This document shows, piece by piece, positions 26,565 to 35,784 of a DNA stretch of 64,000 bases. The position numbers and the translations under genes are program-made. The notes below the pieces were generated by a model. The model saw nothing but the letters and a program-made list of their open reading frames with translations. It made no database searches and was not told where the DNA came from. Numbering within the stretch: the first letter of the stretch is position 1; each line of letters opens with the position of its first letter. Source of the stretch: Actinospineispora eucalypti (lineage in GTDB: Bacteria; Actinomycetota; Actinomycetes; Mycobacteriales; Pseudonocardiaceae); assembly GCA_014208095.1 (NCBI GenBank), contig JACHMT010000001.1:2976001-3040000 (forward strand), read 5' to 3'.

Positions 26565-26992
26565 ACGTGGCGTGGCCGTGGTCGACATTCCGCGATGCCA
26601 TGGTGGCGCTGGCCGTGCTGGTGATATCCATGGGCGCGGAAGATTGGCAGAACGCGGCCGCAGGCTGCGGGTGGTTTCGCCCGCGCGGGGAGCGCCGTCG
26701 AGATACTCTCAAGCGGCGCGCGAGGCGAGATCTTGGTCTCCGCCCTGCTCCTGCCGTCAGCGAGGGTGCTGTTGGAGACAGAGGCAGCCTGAGCACCGGC
26801 TACGAGTCGTGGCTCCCCTTGGTACGAGCGACCGCCGCGGTAGTTGTCCCCGTGTCGCGATGGGGCGGACCGATTTTGTGCACCTGCCGATACGATGCGG
26901 GCTTATGTGCGCGGCGTTGGCCGCCCTGCTCGGGCCACGGCATCTGGTGCGTAACGGCCCACTGTTTGCCATCGGCTTCGGTGGTTATCTAG
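26561..26992 (+). CDS. Possible small ORF after the giant locus
   Basis: ATG at 26561 overlaps the TGA of the preceding frame (ATGA) and follows a GGTGGGTC stretch that could serve as a weak ribosome-binding site. The first ~35 residues (hydrophobic AMVALAVLVISMG) look plausible as a membrane or signal segment. The rest is Arg/Cys-rich without recognisable family features and may be out of frame. I cannot assign a function; it may be a degenerate tail of the locus. Confidence 0.22.
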   Translation: MNVAWPWSTFRDAMVALAVLVISMGAEDWQNAAAGCGWFRPRGERRRDTLKRRARRDLGLRPAPAVSEGAVGDRGSLSTGYESWLPLVRATAAVVVPVSRWGGPILCTCRYDAGLCARRWPPCSGHGIWCVTAHCLPSASVVI

Positions 26993-27168
26993 CTGGTGGC
27001 CGTGGCGGGTGCTGGGCTCCCGGCCGATCCGGCTGGGCCGTCCACCGTCCGTGGCCGTTGTGGTCATCCTGAGGCGCCCCGAGGACGGAACTGATCGCTA
27101 AGCAGTTGCGAAGGACCCGGATCTATTCTCATGCCGCAACAATTAGTGGCCGCTATCTCAGGCGTGCG

Positions 27169-27537
27169 ATGATGAGGAGATTCACGAAATTGCACTGGAA
27201 ACATTCGTCCGCGTCGTGCCGCGTCTGTTCTGAGAGGCGTGCGGGTTGGGGACACGCCGAGGGGCTCATTTCCCGAGTCTGGAAAATCGGCGTCGGGTGT
27301 GCTTTTGCTGGCGTGATGGTGCTGATGGCCCAGCCGGCCTACGCGATAGCGCCGGCCACTCCCGCCTATGACGCGAACGGTTGCTCGACCGGGTGGGGTT
27401 GCGCCGGACCGTTTCCCACCGAGCGGGCGTGCGTGGACGACGCTCTCAGAGGTAAATACGAAGTTCAGAAGCCCGTCAGGTGTCATACTCCGCGTCCCGG
27501 TGTCTGGTATTATCAATACAAGCCGCCGGTTCTATAG
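27169..27537 (+). CDS. Small secreted cysteine-containing protein
   Basis: 122 residues if started at ATG 27169; an upstream in-frame TTG at 27106 is less likely, and the long charged N-region leaves the start uncertain. A hydrophobic core (GVGCAFAGVMVLMAQPAYA) ends in a signal-peptidase site after AYA. The predicted mature part is ~80 residues with four cysteines (NGCSTGWGC, ERACVDD, RCHT), suggesting two disulfides, and ends in an aromatic/proline tail (WYYQYKPPVL). No family recognised. It lies between the giant locus and the regulator island. Confidence 0.5.
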   Translation: MMRRFTKLHWKHSSASCRVCSERRAGWGHAEGLISRVWKIGVGCAFAGVMVLMAQPAYAIAPATPAYDANGCSTGWGCAGPFPTERACVDDALRGKYEVQKPVRCHTPRPGVWYYQYKPPVL

Positions 27538-27948
27538 AGTGATGCAAGCCCGCCACAGTGAAGGCTCACGCCGGTTGTGATGTAGCCGATCCAACGGGGA
27601 TCTGCGGAAAGCGTGACCCTCCCGCACGAGAGTCTCCGAGCTCTCACCTTGCCTGTTTTCACTGCTTGGTGCCCGGCGGTCAGCGAATGCCTCCGTCGGG
27701 ATTTCCTGTGCATGTGCCAACGCGGACAGAGACGGCGTGCTCGCCCAGCGGCGGCCGTGCCTAAGCCCATTGAGGTGTCCGAACAGATCCTGACCTCCGG
27801 CGGCGGCACACTAAACTATGGCCGGCGGACACAACACCGGACTTGCCCGGCGCCGGCCCAGTTTGGACGCGTTCAGCGGCAGTCCCTACCCGATGCGCGG
27901 CCGTCACCACCGAATTCTTAGAGCGATTCCCGGAATGATTGCCTGAGT
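27538..27948. other. Intergenic region, nothing recognised
   Basis: About 410 bases between the secreted-protein gene and the 3' end of the TetR gene. Open frames here lack coding character and I see no clear hairpin or repeat. Confidence 0.5.
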
Positions 27949-28590
27949 CTAGGATTCGTGATCGAGTGGACCGGTGGGCTCGAGACGGCCAGCGTGCGTG
28001 ATAAGCACCTTGGCGGCCTGCTTCGCGTGCGCGACGATTTCCGTGATGCGGTCGGCTGGGGGGTGTGCGCCAGCCTCGACCAGCACGCGACTGCTCGCGC
28101 CGTCGATGAGTAGAAGTAGCTGCGACCCGAGCTGGGCCGGGTTGGTCAGTCCGGCGTTGGTGGCGAGCTCGGTGAGGAAGTCGGTCATCCAGCGTTTGTG
28201 CCGGCTGATCACTTCCCAGGCCGGCTGGTCGGCATCCGGGGTTTCAGCGGCCGCGTTGAGGAACGCGCAGCCGCGCGGCGCGTCCCGCGCGTAGATCTCG
28301 GCCAGCCAGTCGAACAGCGCCAGCAGCCGCTCGAGCGGGTCGTCGGCCGCTTCGCCGAGCCAGGCGGGCAGGGCGACTACCCGGCGCGTGTGGCGCCGAT
28401 CCAGGACGGCGGCAATCAGCTCGGACTTAGACCTGAAGTGCGCATACAGAGTCGGCTTCGATACCCCGGAGGCCTCGACGACCGTGTCTACCCCGGTCGC
28501 CACAATACCGCGCCGATAGAACAACGCGCTCGCGGTGTCCAGCAGTTTCTCCCGTGCGGACGTCGAACCCGACCCGGTCAATATCGGCAT
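27949..28590 (-). CDS. TetR/AcrR-family transcriptional repressor
   Basis: 213 residues. The N-terminal helix-turn-helix is canonical: AREKLLDTASALFYRRGI, GVDTVVEASGVSKPTLYAHFRSKSELI (about residues 12-60). The C-terminal part is the usual all-helical ligand-binding/dimerisation domain, with CAFLNAAAETPD resembling regulators of the YxaF/LmrA type. ATG at 28590 is preceded by AGGATGG and by an inverted repeat (28604-28619), so autorepression is likely. The divergent neighbour is the SARP operon starting at 28721, so the TetR could also control it. The ligand is unknown. Confidence 0.9.
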   Translation of the reverse strand: MPILTGSGSTSAREKLLDTASALFYRRGIVATGVDTVVEASGVSKPTLYAHFRSKSELIAAVLDRRHTRRVVALPAWLGEAADDPLERLLALFDWLAEIYARDAPRGCAFLNAAAETPDADQPAWEVISRHKRWMTDFLTELATNAGLTNPAQLGSQLLLLIDGASSRVLVEAGAHPPADRITEIVAHAKQAAKVLITHAGRLEPTGPLDHES

Positions 28591-28599
28591 GCGACCATC

Positions 28600-28619
28600 C
28601 TGCCAGACTGACAGGTCTG
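28600..28619. promoter_or_regulatory. Candidate TetR operator
   Basis: CAGAC-6 nt-GTCTG forms perfect 5-bp arms (28604-28619), overlapped by an imperfect palindrome CTGCCAGACTGACAG (28600-28614). It lies 10-30 bp upstream of the TetR start and in the divergent interval before the SARP operon. Confidence 0.4.
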
Positions 28620-28720
28620 TTAAGTTAGTTCGCGTGCATCAGCGACGATGAAGCGAATGGAGATGTATCGAAACTCGCCGCCTGGTCGCGCGGGGCGGTG
28701 CGAACCAGGATGGGGGCGCC

Positions 28721-31700
28721 ATGGAGGACAAAGCTGGTGGGACGCGCCGCGTGCGCTACCGGGTGCTTGGCCCGGTCACGGTGCAGGGGCCGGGAGGTCC
28801 GTATCGGCTTGGCGCCCCGAAGCAGCGCGCGGTGCTGGCGGTCCTCTTGCTGCATGCGAACCGCGTGGTGACTGAGCGTCGGCTGTACGCACTCGTATGG
28901 GGCGAGAAGTTGCCGCGCAGCGTCCGGGGGCGCCTGCAGGTGTACATCTCGGAATTGCGCGCGCTCTTGGGGGACGAGGTGATCGTGCGTGTGGGTCAGG
29001 GCTACCGCATCGATGTCGCGCCGGGAGAGCTTGACCTGGACGTCTTCGCCGAGCTCGTCGCCAAAGCGCAATCTGATCAAGAGTCGAAAACGGCGGGAAC
29101 TGTGGCGCGGCAATTGCGCTCAGCGCTGGCCTTGTGGAGCGGTCCTCCCCTTGTCGGGGTGAGTGAAGCGCTGATCGAGCATGAGCGGCGCGGTCTGGAA
29201 GAACGCCGACTAGCGGCGCTCGAGGCATTGTTCGAGGTCGAGTTGGCCGCCGGACGGCACGGCGAGATCATTGACGAATTGCGCCGAGCCACGGCGGCGT
29301 ACCCGTTGGAGGAGCGCCTGGCGACTCAACTGATGCTTGCGCTAGACCAGGGCGAGCGCCGAGAGGAGGCATTGCGAATATACAGCGAGATCCGTCGCAG
29401 GCTGGTCGATGAGCTAGGGGTCGAACCGGGGCAGCGGCTGCGCGCTGTGCAGGCGCGGGTACTCAGTGGCGGGGACACCGTTTCCCAGGTGGCGGCGGAT
29501 GCGGGAAGGGGCACTCGCCGTTCGGTATCGACTGGGTTTGTCCGTCCGGCCGAATTGCCGAGGGATATGCAAAGATTTGTCGGCCGGCGTGATGCGTTGG
29601 CCGCTTTGGACGCCCAGCTGGCCGTGTCGGACTCTGCGGTTTGTGTGATCAGCGGCAGTGCGGGTGTGGGAAAGACCTCGTTGGCGGTGCATTGGGCGCA
29701 CTCGGTGCGAGACCGCTTTCCTGACGGTCAGCTCTACCTCGATCTGCGTGGCTACGAGCTGGACGAGCAACCGCTGGCGTCGTCGGGCGCGTTGAACCGG
29801 TTGTTGCGATCACTTGGAGTCGATCCGCGCCGAGAGTCGGCCCCCCTAGCTGAGCGTGTCGAGCTCTACCGGTCGATGTTGGCCGGCCGCCGGATTCTTG
29901 TCATCCTGGATAACGCACAGGAATCAAGTCAGGTGATGCCTTTGTTGCCATCGTCGGGAATGACGGTGGTGACCAGCCGTAATCGGCTGAGCGACGTGAT
30001 GGCCACGGTGGGCGCGGGCGCCGTATCGCTCGGCACGTTGACCGATCGCGAAGCGCTCGAGCTGATGGAGACCGTGATCGGGCACTCTCGTGTGGGAGCC
30101 GAGCGGGCTTCGGCGACCGAGCTCACGGGGCTTTGCGGCGGTTTGCCGCTGGCGTTGCGGCTTGTTGCGGCACAACTGGCCGCGGTTCCCCAGGCGCGCA
30201 TCGCGAAGGTAGCCGCCGAGTTGGCGCAGGGGGATCCGTTCGCGGTCTTTGCCGCGGACGGATCCGAGCACAGTGTGGTGAGGGCGGCGTTTTCGGCGTC
30301 CTACCGCGCACTCGACCCCGCTGGGCAGCGCCTGTTTCGGCTGCTCGGTTTGGTTCCAGGGCCCGACTTCACCGCATCCACGGTTGCCGCGCTGGCCGCT
30401 CTTTCGCCTGACGACGCGCTTAGAGGGCTCGACGCGCTCAGCGAGGCGCATGTGATCGAACGAGCTGTCGCCGGGCGCTTCCGGTTTCACGAGCTGCTGC
30501 GTCTGTATGCCGTCGAACAGGTCCGGAACGATCCTGAGCGGACTGCGGCTTGGAATCGGTTGGTGAGGCATTACCTCGACATTACGACCGCGCTCACTGA
30601 GCGTTATCGGGAAGGCGGGTTGGCTTTGCCGAGGGCGTTACCCAGGGAACCGGACCAAGCGGGGCAGCCAAATTCAAAGCACTCTACATTGACCGCGCTG
30701 GATGTAGAGATTCCCAACGTTGCGGCTGCCGTGACGCTAGCGGCAAGGCAAGGGCCTTACCCGGATGCTTGGTTGGTCGCCGACGGCCTCCGAACCTATT
30801 TCCACCGCAACGGACGCCGAGCGGAATGGTCGGATATCGCACGCGAGATCCTCACCGAAGCGGATCGACGCGATGAGCATGACGTGCGGGCCATGCTGCA
30901 TTACAGCATCGGCGATTGTCGCTTCATGGCGGGACAGTTGGGCGAAGGCGTCTACCACCTGACTAAGTCAGTGGAAATTGCGGGGAACTGCGGGTGGCAT
31001 GAATGCGAAGCCTCGGGACTCGCCGCGCTCGGTGTCACACTCGCCTGGACCGGCCAACTCCGCGAGGCAACAAAGTACACTCAAAAAGCCGCTGCACTGT
31101 TTTCCGAGATCGGCTCTATCGTTGGCGAAAACCGCACGCTCAAGAGCCTCGGAATTCAACACTACCTCGCCGGAAATTTGCGAGTCGCCGAGGACTGCCA
31201 TCTCCAAGCGCTCGATCTAAGTACTCGCCACGGCCTGCGGCTGGCGCAGGCGGCTGACCTCGCACACCTCGGATCTGTACGGCTACTGCTCGGTCGCGCC
31301 GACGCCGCCGAACACGACTTAACGCGTGCCCGGAACATGTTCACCGAACGCGGGTCGACGAACGGTCTTACCTTGACACAAGCGTGGCTTGCTCGGTTGC
31401 GCTGGGAACTTCAAGACTATCCGTCAGCGGACAGGGAGATCAGTCGTGCCCTAGAAGTGGCTGCCCGAAACGAGACAAAGCCGCTCAAGGCATTTGTGCT
31501 TTTAGGCTTGGCCGACATCGAAATTGAAATGTTCCAGCATCAGTCCGCCGAGGCTCATCTGAGGCTCGTGGATGAGGTACTCGGCCAGAACAGCTTCACG
31601 TATCACCGTAGCCACCTTTCCGCTATCGCTGCCCGGCTCGATACTTATTTCGGTAGATACCCAGAAGCTGTTGGTCATGCGAGTCACGCCTGGTCCTTGG

Positions 31701-31885
31701 CACGTCGATGCGGCTATCGCTCCGTCGAGATCGCCGCGCTCTATGCCCTGACCGAAGCCTATCTTCGTTGGGGGAATTCTCGATTGTCCGCGATCCATGG
31801 TCAGGAAGCGGTGGAGTTGTGCCGAGAATCCGGTAATGTTCTTGAGGAGCGGCGGTTGCTCCGGCTTATCGGCAGTTCACAATGA
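28721..31885 (+). CDS. SARP-family regulator with NB-ARC ATPase and TPR domains
   Basis: 1,054 residues. Residues ~12-100 form an OmpR-type winged helix (YRVLGPVTVQG, APKQRAVLAVLLLHAN, LQVYISELRALLG, GYRIDV) and ~105-255 a bacterial transcriptional activation (BTAD) domain (ALALWSGPPL, LATQLMLALDQGERREEAL, VDELGVEPGQRL). A STAND/NB-ARC ATPase follows, with Walker A GSAGVGKTS (Lys318), ILVILDN and TSRNRLSDV. The C-terminal ~400 residues are TPR-like helices. This is the AfsR architecture; such proteins activate secondary-metabolite promoters. It is the first gene of an operon with a paralogue 22 bp downstream. No biosynthetic cluster is in view, so targets may be outside the window. Confidence 0.92.
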   Translation: MEDKAGGTRRVRYRVLGPVTVQGPGGPYRLGAPKQRAVLAVLLLHANRVVTERRLYALVWGEKLPRSVRGRLQVYISELRALLGDEVIVRVGQGYRIDVAPGELDLDVFAELVAKAQSDQESKTAGTVARQLRSALALWSGPPLVGVSEALIEHERRGLEERRLAALEALFEVELAAGRHGEIIDELRRATAAYPLEERLATQLMLALDQGERREEALRIYSEIRRRLVDELGVEPGQRLRAVQARVLSGGDTVSQVAADAGRGTRRSVSTGFVRPAELPRDMQRFVGRRDALAALDAQLAVSDSAVCVISGSAGVGKTSLAVHWAHSVRDRFPDGQLYLDLRGYELDEQPLASSGALNRLLRSLGVDPRRESAPLAERVELYRSMLAGRRILVILDNAQESSQVMPLLPSSGMTVVTSRNRLSDVMATVGAGAVSLGTLTDREALELMETVIGHSRVGAERASATELTGLCGGLPLALRLVAAQLAAVPQARIAKVAAELAQGDPFAVFAADGSEHSVVRAAFSASYRALDPAGQRLFRLLGLVPGPDFTASTVAALAALSPDDALRGLDALSEAHVIERAVAGRFRFHELLRLYAVEQVRNDPERTAAWNRLVRHYLDITTALTERYREGGLALPRALPREPDQAGQPNSKHSTLTALDVEIPNVAAAVTLAARQGPYPDAWLVADGLRTYFHRNGRRAEWSDIAREILTEADRRDEHDVRAMLHYSIGDCRFMAGQLGEGVYHLTKSVEIAGNCGWHECEASGLAALGVTLAWTGQLREATKYTQKAAALFSEIGSIVGENRTLKSLGIQHYLAGNLRVAEDCHLQALDLSTRHGLRLAQAADLAHLGSVRLLLGRADAAEHDLTRARNMFTERGSTNGLTLTQAWLARLRWELQDYPSADREISRALEVAARNETKPLKAFVLLGLADIEIEMFQHQSAEAHLRLVDEVLGQNSFTYHRSHLSAIAARLDTYFGRYPEAVGHASHAWSLARRCGYRSVEIAALYALTEAYLRWGNSRLSAIHGQEAVELCRESGNVLEERRLLRLIGSSQ

Positions 31886-31907
31886 CTTCTCGTCTGGGGG
31901 AGTCGGC

Positions 31908-34900
31908 ATGAGCTTCGATGAGGACAAGCTGAGCGGGATACGTTTTCGCCTTCTTGGCCCGGTAACCGCGTCCACGGCAACAGGGCGAAGACTGCCGATT
32001 AACGCCCCGAAACAGTTAGCTGTATTGGCCGTTCTCTTGCTGCACACGAACCAGGTAGTTCCGGAGGACCAACTGTGTGAGTGGGTGTGGGGCCAGCAGC
32101 CTTCGCGTAGCGTGAGTGGTCGGCTTCACGTGATTATCACCGAGCTGCGTTCGGCGCTCGGGCAAAAGGCCGTCGCCCGCGTCGGCGAAGGTTACCTGAT
32201 GAGCGTCGGGCCAGGAGAGCTGGACGTTCAGGTGTTCTCCGAGGCCGTCGCCGAAGCGCGCGCCGAGCTAGCTGCTGGGCGAGGGGAGATAGCAGTCCGG
32301 CGACTACGGTCAGCGCTCGCGTTGTGGAGTGGCCCACCTCTCGGTGGTGTGAGCGATGCCCTACCCGAGCAACGCATGCGTTTGGAGGATCAGCGACTCA
32401 GCGCCTTGGAGGAGTTTTTCGAGGCGAACCTCGCCACCGGCCGCCACGCTGAGGCGGTCGACGAGCTACGTGAGGCAGTGGCCAGTCATCCGTTCCGGGA
32501 GCGACTGACAACCCAGTTGATGTTGGCCCTGGCCCGATCCGGGCGCCGCTCCGAGGCCCTGGGTGTGTATGCCGAGACCAGCGACAGACTCGTTGACGAG
32601 CTCGGTATCGAGCCAGGCAGGGGCTTGCGGGAGATGCGACTGCGCGTCCTCAACAACCAGGTGGACGCTCCAAATGCCCGAAACCCCGCGAGCGGTACCG
32701 GCACCGGGTGGGTTGCCCCCGCGGAACTGCCCCGTGACCTGCACGGTTTCGCGGGGAGGGAAGCGCCGCTTGCGGCGCTGGATGCTCTACTCGCCTCTCC
32801 CGAGGGGGGCGTATGCGTGATTTCGGGTGCTGCTGGCGTTGGCAAGACCGCGCTCGCGGTGCACTGGGCACACCGCGTGCGGGACCGCTTCCCGGATGGA
32901 CAGCTCTATCTGAATATGCGCGGTTATGAGCCGGAAGAGGAGCCAACCGACGCCGCGGCGGCGTTGAGCCAGTTGCTGCGCTCATTGGGTATGGCATCTC
33001 GGCTTCCAACAAGTGTCGACGAGCTCGCCACCCTGTATCGCTCGGTGCTGGCGGATCGCCAAGTGCTTGTGCTGCTGGACAACGTCCGCGACGCCGGCCA
33101 GGTGCTGCCGCTACTGCCTCCCACCGGATCACTACTGGTAACCAGCCGGCACCGGCTCACCGACCTGATGGCCCGGGCAGGAGCGGCTGCCCTGCCCCTC
33201 GCCATGTTGACCGATGAGGAAGCTCAAGCGCTACTCGCGGCGGCGCTCGGGCCTGACCGGATCGCGGCCGAAGCAGACCCCACGACCGAGTTGATCCGAC
33301 TGTGCGGAGGCTTGCCATTGGCACTCCGCATCGTTGCCGCGCAGATCACCACTCACACCCGGGCGTCAATCGCGGATGTGGTCGCCGAGCTGACCCAGGC
33401 GGACCGGCTGACCGCGCTGGCCCTCAACGACACCGAGCCGAGCGCCGTCACCAGGGCGTTCGATGCGACCTGCCGAACGCTACCCCCCGCTGCGCGGCGA
33501 TTGTTCTGGTTGCTCGGACTCATACCGGGACCCAATTTCGACACGTCGACAGCGGCGGCGCTCGCCGCTGTCCCGATCCGAGACGCGGCGCGCCACTTGA
33601 TCGCATTGACCGCCGCGCACGTGATCGAACAGCACGCGGCGGATCGCTACGGCCTCCACGACCTGGCCCGTCTCTATGCCAGCAACCAAGCTCGTACCGT
33701 TCCCGACCGGACAGTCGCCTGGGACAGGCTGATAGAGCACTATCTTGCCCTCGCCACCGCCGCCGGCGAGCGCGAACCAAACAGCGTGTTGCGGCTTCCC
33801 AGACACTCGCCTGGCTCGACCCTCACCACGGGGACGGCGGACACGTTCTCCACAGCGGCGTTACTCGATGAGGTCCCGAATCTTTCGGCGGCCGCGCCAC
33901 ACGCGGCCGCACGAGGGCCCTATCCGGCCGCGTGGCTGCTCACCGGCCGGCTCCGGACCTGTATGCACCGTCATGGGTATCGAACTGAGCTTCGGAGAAT
34001 CGCTCCGGCCATACTCGACGCCGCGTGTCAACATAATGAGCTTGATGTCCAGGCTCTCCTTCACTACGACATCGGCTATTTGAGCTTTCGAACAGGACTG
34101 TGGGAAGAATGGCGCGACTCACGAACCCCACAAGCTCTCCATCACATGAACGAAGCGATCAGGGTCGCCAATGCGTGCGGATGGCGTGAATGCGAGGCGG
34201 TCACGCTCAATTCTCTCGGCTGGCTAATGGCATGGACTGGCCGTCCGAACGAAGCGATTGGCTACAGTGAAAGAGCTCTCGCGCTCTTCCGCGAGATCGG
34301 ATACACCGATGGCGAGGGCATCACGCTACGCATACTCGGTGGCCAGCACCACCTCCTCGGCCAACCGATCCTTGCCGAACACCGCTACCTCGAGGCCCAG
34401 GCCCTGAGCGCTCGTTATCAGTCACCTCTCTCATTGGCCGCCGACCTGGTACATCTCGGATCGGCACGACTGTCCCTCGGCCGACTGCCTGAAGCCAAAA
34501 ATGACCTGTCCCGTGCCCGCGACATGTTCCAAAACATCGAGTCGAGCGAGGGGCGCGCCCTGTCACAATCCTGGCTCGCCCGATTGCACTGGGAACTCGG
34601 AGACTACGAGCGTGCGCATCTCGAGGCGACCCATGGGCTAGAGCTCGCCGGGAAGACCAGCACGAAACTACTCGAGGCGACCTTGCTTCTCGTACTGGCC
34701 GATACTGAGGTTGACATGACGCGGTATGGCCCCGCCGAGCAACACGTCCGCCGAGTAGAGAGTCTGCTCGGCCAAAGCCGCTACACCTGGCACCTCGCCC
34801 TCGCCGGCTACGTCAGGACCCGAATTGAAAGCCGTCGCGGTAAGCACGAAGAGGCGGTTGCTCGTGCACATCGGGCACTCACCCTGGCCCGCAGGGACGG

Positions 34901-35069
34901 TTATCGATCGGCTGAACTGCTGGTATTACGAGCCTTGACCGAGGCGTACGTCGATTGGGAAAAGTCCGATCTCGCCATCGAAGCCGGGCACCAGGCGTTG
35001 GCGCTGAGCCAAGAATCTGGTGATCTCAATGAACAACGCCGCATACACTATTTACTCAACGGGCGATGA
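31908..35069 (+). CDS. Second SARP-NB-ARC-TPR regulator (tandem paralogue)
   Basis: 1,053 residues from ATG 31908, chosen because GGGGGAG precedes it by ~5 nt and the conserved domain begins just inside (FRLLGPVTAS). Same plan as the upstream gene: winged helix and BTAD (~10-250), NB-ARC with GAAGVGKTA (Lys313) and VLVLLDNVRDAGQVLPLLP, then TPR-like helices. It differs enough from its neighbour to be an old duplication. Two AfsR-like STAND regulators in one operon may form homo- or hetero-oligomers; that is inference. Codon use becomes less GC-biased toward the 3' end. Confidence 0.92.
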   Translation: MSFDEDKLSGIRFRLLGPVTASTATGRRLPINAPKQLAVLAVLLLHTNQVVPEDQLCEWVWGQQPSRSVSGRLHVIITELRSALGQKAVARVGEGYLMSVGPGELDVQVFSEAVAEARAELAAGRGEIAVRRLRSALALWSGPPLGGVSDALPEQRMRLEDQRLSALEEFFEANLATGRHAEAVDELREAVASHPFRERLTTQLMLALARSGRRSEALGVYAETSDRLVDELGIEPGRGLREMRLRVLNNQVDAPNARNPASGTGTGWVAPAELPRDLHGFAGREAPLAALDALLASPEGGVCVISGAAGVGKTALAVHWAHRVRDRFPDGQLYLNMRGYEPEEEPTDAAAALSQLLRSLGMASRLPTSVDELATLYRSVLADRQVLVLLDNVRDAGQVLPLLPPTGSLLVTSRHRLTDLMARAGAAALPLAMLTDEEAQALLAAALGPDRIAAEADPTTELIRLCGGLPLALRIVAAQITTHTRASIADVVAELTQADRLTALALNDTEPSAVTRAFDATCRTLPPAARRLFWLLGLIPGPNFDTSTAAALAAVPIRDAARHLIALTAAHVIEQHAADRYGLHDLARLYASNQARTVPDRTVAWDRLIEHYLALATAAGEREPNSVLRLPRHSPGSTLTTGTADTFSTAALLDEVPNLSAAAPHAAARGPYPAAWLLTGRLRTCMHRHGYRTELRRIAPAILDAACQHNELDVQALLHYDIGYLSFRTGLWEEWRDSRTPQALHHMNEAIRVANACGWRECEAVTLNSLGWLMAWTGRPNEAIGYSERALALFREIGYTDGEGITLRILGGQHHLLGQPILAEHRYLEAQALSARYQSPLSLAADLVHLGSARLSLGRLPEAKNDLSRARDMFQNIESSEGRALSQSWLARLHWELGDYERAHLEATHGLELAGKTSTKLLEATLLLVLADTEVDMTRYGPAEQHVRRVESLLGQSRYTWHLALAGYVRTRIESRRGKHEEAVARAHRALTLARRDGYRSAELLVLRALTEAYVDWEKSDLAIEAGHQALALSQESGDLNEQRRIHYLLNGR

Positions 35070-35608
35070 GGCAGCCTCTCCGAAGGCCCACTCAACGGTG
35101 ACAGAGGCAGTCCGGCATCCCTCTCGTGACGAACGTGTTGACCACGGGCCTCCAACGCACCCTCGATCGGGTGCGGACTGCCCCGGTGGGATCCAGGCTG
35201 CAGGGGGCATTCGTCGACTGACCGCTCGGGGCCGGCGCGGTCTTTCCTGTGTCTGAAGTGCTCCGTTGTCCCCGCGTTAAGCGGTTTCCAACGCGCTCCA
35301 GGTAAACAATCTTCAAAACCGATTTGCCGCCCTGGGGAGCCTGGGCTCCCACACGGGTCTCGCTCGTACTCCTAGAGGCTCGACGCCGGTCGAATCGACG
35401 GCAACCTGCGTTGTGCACCTGAGAGAGTGAGGAGGACCCGCTCGATTTAGTGGGCCCGGCAACCAACCAACGCTCGATCGGTTTGTTAACAAGCCGCGAA
35501 GAGCTGGTCGGGCATGCTGCAGCTGACTGTGGGCGTCCGGACGGGACCGGACCCGGACCGCTGAGCGGAGACGAGAGAAGCGGGTCTCAAACCGTGCCTT
35601 GGACTCGC
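35070..35608. other. Intergenic region before IS cluster
   Basis: About 540 bases between the SARP operon and the IS ends at 35609. I see no convincing gene; short frames here have no family similarity. Confidence 0.5.
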
Positions 35609-35644
35609 TGTCAGCGCTCATGAAAATCCCCAGGTCTGAGGGGT
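35609..35644 (+). repeat. IS end copy 1 (~36 bp, left orientation)
   Basis: Begins TGTCAGC and contains the core GCTCATGAAAATCCCCAG followed by GTCTGAGGGG. The same sequence, inverted with one mismatch over the first ~35 bases, lies at 40871-40906. Further diverged copies are at 44820 and 53783. It resembles IS21-family ends (TG start, inner CCCCAG repeat) and directly abuts the left end of the IS21-like element. Confidence 0.7.
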
Positions 35645-35784
35645 TGTCGCTCACGTAATTCCCCAGGTCGGCGCTCACGTATTTCCCCAGCGTGTTGGCG
35701 TCGGTGTGGGTCCTCGCAACCGGAAACCTGCTCCGGTCCTGATCGGTGGGCCGGGGAGTGAGTTTGGCGAGGAGAACGTTCGAC

